Positions 1 through 7,779 of a stretch of 8,000 nt of DNA are shown here, in pieces. A program made the position numbers and the translations under genes. Numbering within the stretch: the stretch's first letter is position 1; every line of letters begins with the position of its first letter. The notes under the pieces were generated by a model. That model ran no database searches and had not been told where the DNA came from. It saw only the letters and a program-made list of their open reading frames with translations. The stretch comes from UPXZ01 sp964541615 (GTDB lineage: Bacteria > Bacteroidota > Bacteroidia > Bacteroidales > Paludibacteraceae), in contig CAZIRA010000113.1 in the NCBI GenBank assembly GCA_964541615.1, positions 1-8,000 on the forward strand. Direction: 5' to 3'.

Positions 1-64
1 AATCCTCCAAACCAATAGCATATAGTTCGGCTTTTCCGTGACGTAATATAATAAGCGTTTTCAT
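1..64 (-). CDS. sixA: SixA-family histidine phosphatase, N-terminal fragment (cut by window edge)
   Basis: Reading the minus strand from the ATG at 64-62 gives 21 codons that begin MKTLIILRHGKAE and run off the window. The hydrophobic beta strand followed by R8-H9-G10 is the signature of the histidine phosphatase (phosphoglycerate mutase-like) superfamily, in which this His is transiently phosphorylated. The MKTL-x(3)-RHGKAE form is typical of the short SixA phosphohistidine phosphatases. The gene lies 61 bases downstream of trkH in the same direction, so it may be the last gene of the dxs-trk cluster. Only the first strand and catalytic motif are visible; the second catalytic His and the length cannot be checked. 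Another small member of the superfamily is possible. The superfamily call is firm and the SixA subfamily call is likely. Confidence 0.75.
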   Translation of the reverse strand, partial: MKTLIILRHGKAELYAIGLED

Positions 65-125
65 TTGTTTTTATAATTTTTCAGACAGTAAAATAACCTC
101 TTTAACAAACTCGAAACTCTCCAAA

Positions 126-1604
126 TTATCCTCTCCAAAATGCAGGCGTGAAAATCATTACTACAGTGTATAATTCCAACCTGCCGAGAAGCATGGCAAA
201 AGAAAGGAACCACTTGCTGAATTCTGGAATTTCGGCGAAATTGCCAGCCGGCCCAACTGTATTGAATCCAGGTCCAACGCAACTGATACAAGTCACCATT
301 CCACCTATAGATTCTCCTACTCCCATTCCTGAAATTATCAGTACGAGGATTCCAAGAATTGTAATTACGAGATACAGCACTATAAATGCAAGCACACGCG
401 TGATGATATTTTCGTTTAAAACGTGATTGTTGTATTTTACAGGAATAACTGCAGCCGGATGAATCATCCGCTTGAACTCATAATAAATGGTTTTTGCTGC
501 AATTACGATTCTTACCACTTTGATGCCACCAGCCGTTGAACCAGCTGATGCTCCAACAAGCATTATGATGACAATCACTACCCAGGTCAGAGGTTTCCAG
601 GTCATGTAATCAACCGTAGTGAAACCAGTAGTAGTCATAAGCGAAGATATGGTAAAAAACGCATCGCGCCAGGCTTTTTCGATAGAAGCAAAATTGATTG
701 GATTGTTAAAATCGAACAGAGAAAACATAATTATCATACTCGCTCCAAACATTATGTATATATAGTAACGAAACTCCTCGTTCTCTGCAATCTTGAAATA
801 TTTTCTTTTATATCCGAAAAAATACATGGCAAAATTAGCACCGGACAACAACATAAATACAGCCAGAACGTACTGAATGTATGGTGATGTTTCCCAATAA
901 GCGATGCTGATCTGTTTAGTCGAAAATCCGCCGGTAGCAATGGTTGAAAATGAGTGAGTCACCGAATCAAAAAGCGACATACCGCCAAACAGAAGGAAAA
1001 TCGTTTCAGCAACTGTAAGCGAGATGTAAACCAAGAAAAGAATTCTTGCCGTGTCGTTGATTTTAGGACTGAATTTATCCTTGGTCGGACCAGTAGTTTC
1101 CGCCACAAAAAGTTGTGCTCCATTGATACCAAGCATAGGCAAAATGGCCATAGAAATCACTACGATTCCGAGTCCGCCGAGCCAGTGAGTCAATGCCCGC
1201 CAAAACAACATTCCGAAGGATAATTCCTCAATATTATTCAAAACAGAAGCTCCAGTGGTGGTAAAACCAGAAATTGTCTCGAAAAAAGCATCTGTGTAGG
1301 ATGGTATCGAACCACTCATCCAGAATGGCATCGCACCAATCAAGGAAAACAGTACCCAAATGAAAGTCACAATCAACGAACCTTCGCGCTTTCCGGCTCT
1401 TGTTGGTGCATTTTTTCCTAAAACAATAAGCAACAAAGCCAGCAATAAAGAAATTAATCCACTGTAAATGAAATATAAACCATCTGATTCTGAATATAAA
1501 AAAGTAATGAGTAAAACGAAGAAAAGTGCTCCGCTTTCTACCAGCAACAGATTTCCTATGACCCGGGAAACCAACTTAAAATTTATTTCAGACTTAATGG
1601 GCAT
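126..1604 (-). CDS. trkH: Trk potassium uptake channel subunit TrkH, canonical-like copy
   Basis: This 492-residue integral membrane protein should form the potassium-conducting subunit of a Trk system in the inner membrane, working with the cytosolic ring protein TrkA. It shows the four pore-loop repeats of the TrkH/KtrB family. The filter segments are TTTGAS at residues 115-120, ATGGFST at 223-229, TTTGFTT at 324-330 and CVGPGF at 442-447. Their filter glycines are at G118, G225, G327 and G444. The intramembrane gate loop after repeat 3 is GASAGSTAGG (351-360), the small-residue form expected of a working gate. The conserved basic residue of the last repeat is visible in LGRLELY (R475). The length is normal for TrkH. 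The start is the ATG at 1604-1602. It lies 55 bases downstream of a second trkH, and no promoter is visible in the gap. The subfamily (TrkH rather than KtrB) is inferred from the length and the neighbouring two-RCK trkA. Sodium coupling or ion preference cannot be read from sequence. Confidence 0.95.
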   Translation of the reverse strand: MPIKSEINFKLVSRVIGNLLLVESGALFFVLLITFLYSESDGLYFIYSGLISLLLALLLIVLGKNAPTRAGKREGSLIVTFIWVLFSLIGAMPFWMSGSIPSYTDAFFETISGFTTTGASVLNNIEELSFGMLFWRALTHWLGGLGIVVISMAILPMLGINGAQLFVAETTGPTKDKFSPKINDTARILFLVYISLTVAETIFLLFGGMSLFDSVTHSFSTIATGGFSTKQISIAYWETSPYIQYVLAVFMLLSGANFAMYFFGYKRKYFKIAENEEFRYYIYIMFGASMIIMFSLFDFNNPINFASIEKAWRDAFFTISSLMTTTGFTTVDYMTWKPLTWVVIVIIMLVGASAGSTAGGIKVVRIVIAAKTIYYEFKRMIHPAAVIPVKYNNHVLNENIITRVLAFIVLYLVITILGILVLIISGMGVGESIGGMVTCISCVGPGFNTVGPAGNFAEIPEFSKWFLSFAMLLGRLELYTVVMIFTPAFWRG

Positions 1605-1659
1605 ATAATGAGATTAGCATAGAGTTCCGGATAAAAAAAACATCAAGAAAGGCATTTTT

Positions 1660-3132
1660 CTATTTTTTCCAAAATTCGGGTGTAAAAAGCAGTAGAACCG
1701 AATAAATTTCCAGCCGCCCGACAATCATCACAAAGGCCAGGAACCATTTGCTCAACACAGGAATCTCAGAGAAACTATGAGTAGGTCCGAGTTGACCTAA
1801 TCCAAGTCCTACATCACTCATACATGTAATCATTCCGCTGAAAGATTCCTGGAAACCCAGTCCCGAAAGGCTGAGGAAAAACGTCCCAACGATGATAATA
1901 ATAATGTAAATCATCGAAAAAGCTAATATTCGCATCATCACATCATCACGTACAATTTGTCCGTTGTACTTCACCGGCATAATGGCGTTTGGATGGATTA
2001 ATTTTTTAAATTCGAAGTAGCAGAATTTTGTAATTAATACAATACGCGAGATTTTAATACCGCCTGATGTGGAGTAAGTTGAGGCACCGGAAACCATCAG
2101 TACAAGCATCACCACCCATGTGAATGAGTTCCAAAGTGTATAATCCTCAGTAGCTAAACCTGTGGAAGTAATACATGAAGTAACGATAAACAAGCTGCTG
2201 CGGAATGACTGCTCAAACTCCCTGAAATTAGAGGATTGGCTGTAATCAACATGAGAAAGGAAGATAATTAGTGCAGAAACCAACAGAATAATTAAGTAAT
2301 ATTTGAACTCCTCGTTTTTCTTTATTTTAGCAAAATTAAATTTGATAAGGAAATAGTAGAGCATAAAATTGACTCCAGAAAAAAACATAAAAAAAATGGT
2401 AACATATTCAATAACAGGTGAATTGAAAAAAGCAATACTCATCTGCTTAGTGGAAAATCCACCAGTACTGATGATGGAAAGTGCGTGATTCACTGCATCA
2501 AAAATATTCATTCCGGCAATCAAAAGAGCCAATGTGCAAAGCACCGTAAGCACAACATAAACAAACATCAAAATTTTTGCTGTGTCATTGATGCGGGGAA
2601 GAATTTTTTCCTTTGTCGGAGTAGTGCTTTCAGAGGTAAAAAGCTGATAACCGGCCCCGCCGATCATCGGCAACAAAGCCAAAAAAATAACTACAATACC
2701 TAAACCTCCTATCCAGTGTGTCATTGAGCGCCAGAAAAGCAAATTGTAAGGCAGTGATTCAATATTGTTGAGAATGGTAGTTCCTGTGGTGGTAAATCCG
2801 GAAAGTGTTTCGAAAAAAGCATCGGTCAAATTGGGAATGTAGCCGCTTAATGTAAAAGGCAATGCTCCAATTAGCGTGTAAAGGACCCAGGTAGATGTTA
2901 CAATGACTGCTCCTTCGCGCTTTCCTACGCTTGATTCTGCTTTCCAACCTACCGCCACGCCTGTGCCTCCCAGTAAAACCGCTATCCCTATAGTCATGAG
3001 ATAATAACGAATCATCTCATTTTCCTGATAAATCAACGCAATTGCTATCGGAGACAGCAGAAAAGCCGCTTCGATCAACAACAATCCACCCAATATCTTG
3101 AGAATCAATTTAGTATTTAAGTCTCTATTCAT
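1660..3132 (-). CDS. trkH: TrkH paralogue with divergent filter and gate loops
   Basis: This 490-residue membrane protein is co-linear with the TrkH encoded just downstream. The two share stretches such as the FWR-x-(L/M)-TH-W-(L/I)-GGLGIVVI region near residues 133-149, and both end FTPxFW. It therefore belongs to the same potassium-uptake family and probably docks on the TrkA encoded upstream. Filter loops 1 and 2 are ordinary: TTTGTT at 114-119 and STGGFS at 222-227. Loop 3 is TSTGLAT (322-328), where the neighbour has TTTGFTT. Loop 4 is DVGLGLG (440-446), where the neighbour has CVGPGFN. The gate loop is GASTYSTSGG (349-358), with Thr and bulky Tyr replacing Ala and Gly. All four filter glycines (117, 224, 325, 442) remain and the frame is intact, so this is not a pseudogene. 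It may have altered selectivity, affinity or gating; that is inference. The start is the ATG at 3132-3130, 80 bases after trkA. Confidence 0.93.
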   Translation of the reverse strand: MNRDLNTKLILKILGGLLLIEAAFLLSPIAIALIYQENEMIRYYLMTIGIAVLLGGTGVAVGWKAESSVGKREGAVIVTSTWVLYTLIGALPFTLSGYIPNLTDAFFETLSGFTTTGTTILNNIESLPYNLLFWRSMTHWIGGLGIVVIFLALLPMIGGAGYQLFTSESTTPTKEKILPRINDTAKILMFVYVVLTVLCTLALLIAGMNIFDAVNHALSIISTGGFSTKQMSIAFFNSPVIEYVTIFFMFFSGVNFMLYYFLIKFNFAKIKKNEEFKYYLIILLVSALIIFLSHVDYSQSSNFREFEQSFRSSLFIVTSCITSTGLATEDYTLWNSFTWVVMLVLMVSGASTYSTSGGIKISRIVLITKFCYFEFKKLIHPNAIMPVKYNGQIVRDDVMMRILAFSMIYIIIIIVGTFFLSLSGLGFQESFSGMITCMSDVGLGLGQLGPTHSFSEIPVLSKWFLAFVMIVGRLEIYSVLLLFTPEFWKK

Positions 3133-3212
3133 TTATTGAATGGTCAGTAAATTAGTGAAAGTCTGGTTTTGGCAGTTGGTTTTTTCAAAAAAATCTCTTC
3201 GGACAATCAGCA

Positions 3213-4547
3213 CTAATTAAACAGCGATTCTACCTTTCGAATCGTGGAAGAAGCGCAGAAAACAACCACATGGTCGCCGGGCAGAATATGCGTGTTACCG
3301 TAAGCAATTGTTCCGATGCCGTTTCTCACAATTCCACCAATATTTACATTGTCCGGCAGTCGGATGTCCTTTATCTGTGACTTGGTGATTTTAGAACCGG
3401 CTTTGGCAACGAATTCTACCACTTCGGCATCAGCAGAAGTTAAACTCCTCACATCCAGCACGTCAGCATCAAGAGTAAGTTGATAGATATAGCTGGCTGC
3501 AATCAGTTTTTTATTAATAACTGTGCCAATATCCAATTTTTCAGCAAGTTGGATATAGTCGATATTTTCAACTTCAGCTACGGTTTTTTTCACACCAAGA
3601 CGTTTGGCTTCAAGGCATGCAAGGATATTTGCTTCGGAATTGGATGTTGTGGCCACAAATGCGTCTATTTCTTCAATTCCTTCCGAACGAAGTGCTTCAA
3701 CATTTCGTCCATCAGCATTAATAATCAGTGCATTGCTCACACAATCGGCCAACTGGTAGCATTTTTCCTTGTCGCGTTCCAAAATTTTCACATGAAGGTT
3801 GCTGGGAAGATACTGAATCGTTTTCTGCGCAATCCGGCTGCCGCCCATGATCATCACATTTTTCACCTGGAAATCCTTTTTGCCCGCCTGCTCACGCACG
3901 AAGCTGATATTCTCTTTCATCGTTACGAAATAGACGATATCGTCGGCCAAAATCTCGTCGTTACCGCTTGGGATGATCGTTTCGCTTTTTCGGTTAATTG
4001 CCACCACACGGTATTTTCCATGTTCAAAATGACCGGAATTGAATTTTATATTAAGAATCTGCGCATCCCGGCGTACTTTAATTGCCAAAAGGATAAGTGC
4101 CTCATTATGAAAATTTAAGCTCTGTCTCAACCAGGGATATTTCAGAGATTCCACAATTTCTTTGGCAGCCAAATTTTCAGGGAATATCAAATAATCTACT
4201 CCCAGTGAGTGGAAAAATTCTTTGTTGGCAGGTTGCAGGTATTCGTAATTTTCAATTCGGGCGAGTGTTTTCTGAGCACCTAAATTAGTAGCGAGCATGC
4301 AGGCAGTCATGTTTACAGACTCATACGGCGTAACCGCAATAAACAAGTCGCAATCGGCTACTCCACATTCTTTTAAGCTCTCAATTGAAGTTGGTGAACC
4401 TACCCGGGTAAGCAGATCGTAGTTCATTTCCAAATCGGCAAGGCGGTCTGGACTTTCGTCAAGCAGTGTTGTGTTTAGATTTTCTTTGGCCAGTAGTTTT
4501 GCAAGGTGGGTACCAACATCACCTGCTCCGGCAATAATGATTTTCAT
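3213..4547 (-). CDS. trkA: Trk system potassium uptake regulator TrkA (tandem RCK domains)
   Basis: This 444-residue cytosolic protein has the two-fold layout of TrkA: an NAD-binding RCK_N domain (about 1-125), RCK_C (about 140-220), a second RCK_N (about 228-350) and a second RCK_C (about 365-444). The first Rossmann fold has a classical GAGDVG at residues 7-12 and an acidic residue, D30, at the end of strand 2, as expected for NAD(H) binding. The second fold is weaker at the same place, GGSRIA at 235-240, followed by E257. The family forms a ring under the TrkH dimer and gates it in response to nucleotides. The length is close to that of the E. coli protein. The start ATG at 4547-4545 overlaps the dxs stop codon by 4 bases (ATGA), which suggests translational coupling and the same transcript. 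Two trkH genes follow, so one TrkA probably serves two channels. A similar dxs-trkA-trkH order is known in Bacteroidota. Confidence 0.96.
   Translation of the reverse strand: MKIIIAGAGDVGTHLAKLLAKENLNTTLLDESPDRLADLEMNYDLLTRVGSPTSIESLKECGVADCDLFIAVTPYESVNMTACMLATNLGAQKTLARIENYEYLQPANKEFFHSLGVDYLIFPENLAAKEIVESLKYPWLRQSLNFHNEALILLAIKVRRDAQILNIKFNSGHFEHGKYRVVAINRKSETIIPSGNDEILADDIVYFVTMKENISFVREQAGKKDFQVKNVMIMGGSRIAQKTIQYLPSNLHVKILERDKEKCYQLADCVSNALIINADGRNVEALRSEGIEEIDAFVATTSNSEANILACLEAKRLGVKKTVAEVENIDYIQLAEKLDIGTVINKKLIAASYIYQLTLDADVLDVRSLTSADAEVVEFVAKAGSKITKSQIKDIRLPDNVNIGGIVRNGIGTIAYGNTHILPGDHVVVFCASSTIRKVESLFN
4544..4547 (-). other. ATGA stop/start overlap joining dxs and trkA
   Basis: On the minus strand ATG (trkA start, 4547-4545) and TGA (dxs stop, 4546-4544) share bases. 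Such 4-base overlaps usually mean that the downstream gene is translated by re-initiating ribosomes. This ties TrkA synthesis to Dxs synthesis and rules out a separate promoter between them, other than one inside dxs. Confidence 0.85.
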
Positions 4548-6493
4548 TTATCTACTTTAAAAAATTCTTTTTCTATGGCAGAAATTTCAGTTTTCATCAA
4601 CTCCTTAAAACTTTTCAAAACTCCTTCGGGATTTAATCCAATCTTGGAGTAAAGCTCTTCAGGAGTGCCGTGTTCAATGAATTCATCGGGAATTCCCAGC
4701 CTCAACACTTCAGCTTTATAATTATTGTCTGCAAAGAATTCGAGTACTGCCGAACCAAATCCGCCATCGATAACTCCGTCTTCGATTGTTACGATTTTAA
4801 TAAATTTCTTGCCGATTTCATGGAAAAGTTCTTCATCAAGAGGTTTTAAGAAGCGTGCATCATAATGAGCAATGTTCAGACCGGTTTCATTTTCAAGCAT
4901 ATTAATTGCCTTTTCAGCAGACGCGGCAGTCGTTCCAATCGTTACTACAGCCATGTCAGTTCCGGTTTTCAGGCATTCACCTTTCCCAATCGGTTGTTCC
5001 TGCCACTCATTGTGCCATTCCACATTAAATCCTTTTCCGCGAGGATAACGGATTACGAACGGACCTTTTTCGGGAAGCTGTGCTGTGTACATCAAGTTGC
5101 GAAGTTCCATCTCATTCCGCGGAGCGGCAATGGTCAAATTCGGGATACAGCGCATATACGCCAAATCAAACTGTCCCTGGTGCGTAGCTCCGTCTGAGCC
5201 TACGATTCCAGCACGGTCAAGACATAGAATAACAGGCAGTTTTTGCAATGCAACATCATGTATCACATTGTCGTATGCTCGCTGCATAAATGATGAGTAG
5301 ATATTACAGAAAGGCACCATTCCTTCTTTTGCCAAACCGGCTGAAAACGTGACGGCATGGCCTTCGGCGATGCCAACGTCAAAAACACGTTCCGGGAAAC
5401 GGCGCTGCATGATGGTCATAGAACACCCGGAAGGCATTGCAGGAGTGATTCCGATTATTTTTTCGTTGACTTTGGCCAGTTCGAGTAGCGTCTTCCCGAA
5501 AACATCCTGGAAGAGAGGCGGTTCTGCATTATTGTGATTGCAGACAAGCCTTTCGCCTGTTTCCGGATCAAATTTTCCCGGAGCATGCCACACGGTCACC
5601 GATTTTTCGGCAGGTTCGTAACCTTTACCTTTCTGGGTAATAACGTGAAGCACTTTCGGTCCTTTGAAATTTTTAATCTGGGAAAGAATGCGGATCAGAT
5701 TTACCGTGTCGTGACCATCTACCGGCCCGAAATAGCGTATGCTCAACCCTTCGAAAATATTGTGATCTTTTTGTGTAAATGCAGTTTTCAGGCTGTTGTT
5801 AAAGCGGATGATCATGTCCCGTTTTTCTTCATCAACAATCTTTCTTTTTCTGAAAAAATTGTAGACTTTATGCCTGATTTTATTGTAAGCCCTTGATGTA
5901 GTGATATCTACCAAATACTGTGTAAATCCTCCGTTGATCGGATCAATCGCCATTTGATTGTCGTTCAGGACGATTAGCATGTCGTTTTTGTCCATCGAAG
6001 TATTGTTCAGCCCTTCAAAAGCCAATCCGCCGGTCATTGAACCATCACCAATCACAGCAACCACTTTTCTGTCCTCGCCTTTCATCTGCGCAGCAATAGC
6101 CATTCCGAGCGCAGCCGAAATTGACGTTGATGCATGCCCTACTCCAAATGTATCGTATTCGCTCTCTTCAATTTTCGGAAAACCGCTGATTCCGTTCAGC
6201 TGGCGGTTGGTATGAAACACATCGCGCCTTCCGGTAAGCACTTTGTGTGCATACGCCTGATGCCCGACATCCCACACAATCCTATCGTAAGGGGTATCAA
6301 ATACATAATGCAGGGCAACTGTAAGTTCTATCACTCCAAGATTTGAACCTAAGTGACCCGGATTTTTGGATACTTCATCAATAATAAAATCTCTTAATTC
6401 CTGACAAACAAACTGCAATTCATCTTTATCTATTTTTTTCAGGTCATCAGGAGAGTTTATATTATTAAGGTATTTATATGAGAGTTTCGCCAT
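4544..6493 (-). CDS. dxs: 1-deoxy-D-xylulose-5-phosphate synthase
   Basis: The enzyme condenses pyruvate and glyceraldehyde 3-phosphate to 1-deoxy-D-xylulose 5-phosphate with thiamine diphosphate. This is the first step of the MEP isoprenoid pathway and also feeds thiamine and pyridoxal synthesis. From the start chosen here the protein has 649 residues. The N-terminal active-site His is in NPGHLGS (H47). The thiamine diphosphate/Mg motif runs from GDGSMTGG (149-156) to NDNQ (177-180). The pyrimidine-domain Glu is in VGIAEGHA (E376). DRAGIVGSDGATHQG spans 426-440 and includes D426, R427 and H438. A transketolase C-terminal domain completes the protein. The frame is open up to an ATG at 6559, but a minus-strand -7 promoter element at 6525-6518 lies downstream of that codon. 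The ATG at 6505 would sit almost on the transcript end, and MAKLSYKYLNNINSP matches how Bacteroidota Dxs proteins begin. The stop overlaps the trkA start (ATGA). Confidence 0.97.
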   Translation of the reverse strand: MAKLSYKYLNNINSPDDLKKIDKDELQFVCQELRDFIIDEVSKNPGHLGSNLGVIELTVALHYVFDTPYDRIVWDVGHQAYAHKVLTGRRDVFHTNRQLNGISGFPKIEESEYDTFGVGHASTSISAALGMAIAAQMKGEDRKVVAVIGDGSMTGGLAFEGLNNTSMDKNDMLIVLNDNQMAIDPINGGFTQYLVDITTSRAYNKIRHKVYNFFRKRKIVDEEKRDMIIRFNNSLKTAFTQKDHNIFEGLSIRYFGPVDGHDTVNLIRILSQIKNFKGPKVLHVITQKGKGYEPAEKSVTVWHAPGKFDPETGERLVCNHNNAEPPLFQDVFGKTLLELAKVNEKIIGITPAMPSGCSMTIMQRRFPERVFDVGIAEGHAVTFSAGLAKEGMVPFCNIYSSFMQRAYDNVIHDVALQKLPVILCLDRAGIVGSDGATHQGQFDLAYMRCIPNLTIAAPRNEMELRNLMYTAQLPEKGPFVIRYPRGKGFNVEWHNEWQEQPIGKGECLKTGTDMAVVTIGTTAASAEKAINMLENETGLNIAHYDARFLKPLDEELFHEIGKKFIKIVTIEDGVIDGGFGSAVLEFFADNNYKAEVLRLGIPDEFIEHGTPEELYSKIGLNPEGVLKSFKELMKTEISAIEKEFFKVDK

Positions 6494-6517
6494 TTTCCTA
6501 TACATGTAGATAACATG

Positions 6518-6525
6518 CAAAAATA
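6518..6525 (-). promoter_or_regulatory. -7 element of the dxs-trkA-trkH promoter
   Basis: The minus strand reads TATTTTTG, a full match to the Bacteroidota primary sigma factor -7 consensus TAnnTTTG. Transcription would start around 6511-6514, giving a short leader of under about 20 bases before the dxs ATG at 6493. No clear TTTG/TTG -33 box is present at the expected 19-21 base distance; the closest is AATG at 6549-6546. The call therefore rests on one element plus its fitting position. An 8-base palindrome, TACATGTA (6501-6508), lies in the resulting leader and may be chance. Confidence 0.55.
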
Positions 6526-6655
6526 GTACATTTTTATTGCATTGACATTTTTTTAACAAGTAATTTAAAATTTTGAGCTAAATACTCAACTCTGTGGAGA
6601 GCAAAAAGACGTAAACTCACCCATATTAATTCTATCCAATTCCTTCAATTTTTTA

Positions 6656-6663
6656 TACCTTTG
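6656..6663 (+). promoter_or_regulatory. -7 element of the dinB promoter
   Basis: TACCTTTG is a full match to the TAnnTTTG consensus. It ends 20 bases before the dinB GTG, which implies a leader of roughly 12-16 bases. No TTTG is found 19-21 bases upstream, so promoter strength may be low or depend on another factor. Between this element and the dxs one (6526-6655) lies only AT-rich DNA. I saw no longer palindrome there that would suggest an SOS-type operator. Confidence 0.5.
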
Positions 6664-6683
6664 TCTAAAATTTTGCTTCTTAC

Positions 6684-7775
6684 GTGACCAGCTACCGCAA
6701 AATAATCCACGTGGATATGGATGCATTTTTCGCATCTGTAGAACAAAGAGACTTTCCTGAATACCGTGGAAAGCCTTTGGTAGTAGGAAGTCCGCATTCG
6801 CGCGGCGTGGTTGCTGCCGCCAGCTACGAAGCACGGAAATTCGGTATCCGTTCGGCTATTCCGGCACGTAAAGCACTTCAGCTCTGTCCGCACATCATCA
6901 TTGCCCCTCCCCGATTCGATGTGTACAAAAATGTATCAATGCAGATTCGGGAAATCTTCAACGAATATACTGAATTAGTAGAACCATTGTCGTTTGACGA
7001 GGCTTTCCTGGATGTGACAGAAAACACAAAAGAGATATTACTTGCACAGGACATTGCCAGGGAAATAAAGCAGAAAATAAAATCAGAACTCAATCTGACC
7101 GCTTCAGCCGGCGTTTCCTACAATAAATTTCTGGCAAAAATCGCTTCCGATATGCAGAAACCCGACGGACTGACCGTAATTCATCCAAAAAGGGCAATGG
7201 AAGTCATCTCCAGGTTACCGATAGAAGCGTTTTGGGGCGTAGGAAATGTGACAGCAAGACGGATGCACGAACTGAATATTCTCACAGGAAAAGATTTGCA
7301 GGAAAAAACGCCCGAATATTTGGAAAAATACTTTGGAAAGCTGGGAAAACACCTGGCAGAATTCGCCAAAGGAGAAGATCACCGCTTGGTAGAACCGTTC
7401 AGGGAGCGCATGTCCGTAGGTTGCGAACGAACATTCAACGAAGACATATACGATGTGAATGAGATTTTTGATAAATTCGAAAAACTAGCCAATGAACTGG
7501 AAAAAAGAATTGAGCGGTCTCATTTTCAAGGATATACCTTTTCATTAAAAATCAAAAAAGACGATTTCAAAGTAATCAACCGAAGCATCACGCTTGAGCA
7601 TACGCTCCACGATGCCTCTGAATTCCTGCAGCTTGGAAAAGAACTTTTCGATTTGGTTAATCTTGAAAACCATGGAATTCGGCTAGCCGGCTTTTCCGTT
7701 TCAAATCCTGAAAACAAGGAATCACACCACTCATTTATTGATCCTCAACTTTTGATCCCATTTGAACCGTTTTAA
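6684..7775 (+). CDS. dinB: DNA polymerase IV (Y-family translesion polymerase)
   Basis: This 363-residue distributive, exonuclease-free polymerase copies past damaged bases. The palm begins IHVDMDAFFASVEQ, giving metal ligand D11 and, by alignment with E. coli DinB, steric-gate F16. The second acidic cluster is SFDEAFLDVT with D105 and E106. A helix-hairpin-helix region of the thumb is seen at GVGNVTARRM (185-194), and the little-finger domain covers roughly 240-345. Near the C-terminus QLLIPF (355-360) fits the hexapeptide beta-clamp binding pattern of bacterial Pol IV (QLVLGL in E. coli). The start is GTG at 6684. An in-frame TAA at 6666-6668 blocks any farther start, and the first in-frame ATG (6714-6716, codon 11 falling just before it) would remove D11. 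The gene is divergent from dxs, and the next feature on the same strand has its own promoter, so it is probably monocistronic. The length is normal. Confidence 0.97.
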   Translation: MTSYRKIIHVDMDAFFASVEQRDFPEYRGKPLVVGSPHSRGVVAAASYEARKFGIRSAIPARKALQLCPHIIIAPPRFDVYKNVSMQIREIFNEYTELVEPLSFDEAFLDVTENTKEILLAQDIAREIKQKIKSELNLTASAGVSYNKFLAKIASDMQKPDGLTVIHPKRAMEVISRLPIEAFWGVGNVTARRMHELNILTGKDLQEKTPEYLEKYFGKLGKHLAEFAKGEDHRLVEPFRERMSVGCERTFNEDIYDVNEIFDKFEKLANELEKRIERSHFQGYTFSLKIKKDDFKVINRSITLEHTLHDASEFLQLGKELFDLVNLENHGIRLAGFSVSNPENKESHHSFIDPQLLIPFEPF

Positions 7776-7779
7776 CAAC

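Noticed and set aside
1605..1659. Possible regulatory element between the two trkH genes
   Set aside because: I saw no TAnnTTTG on the minus strand and no hairpin, only AT-rich spacer.
1660..3132. The divergent trkH as a decaying pseudogene
   Set aside because: The frame is intact over a normal family length, all four filter glycines are present, and the C-terminus matches that of the other copy.
3133..3212. Possible internal promoter or terminator between trkA and the first trkH
   Set aside because: The minus strand has TAATTTAC, which misses the consensus at two key bases, and no TTTG at the right distance. The T-run followed by A-run near 3183-3197 has no usable loop.
3480..4118. A 212-codon plus-strand reading frame opposite trkA
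   Set aside because: It lies wholly antisense to a well-supported trkA. Its product is rich in Phe, Cys, His and Ile with no recognisable motif, as expected for an antisense shadow.
5534..5896. A 120-codon plus-strand reading frame opposite dxs
   Set aside because: It is antisense to conserved dxs sequence, has no promoter or family features, and is composition-driven.
6501..6508. TACATGTA palindrome in the dxs leader as an operator
   Set aside because: It is only 8 bases, the symmetry does not extend to the next flanking pair, and there is a single copy; chance is likely.
6586..6893. Two overlapping minus-strand reading frames over the start of dinB
   Set aside because: They are antisense to the catalytic N-terminus of dinB and cover its promoter. 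The products have no family signature.
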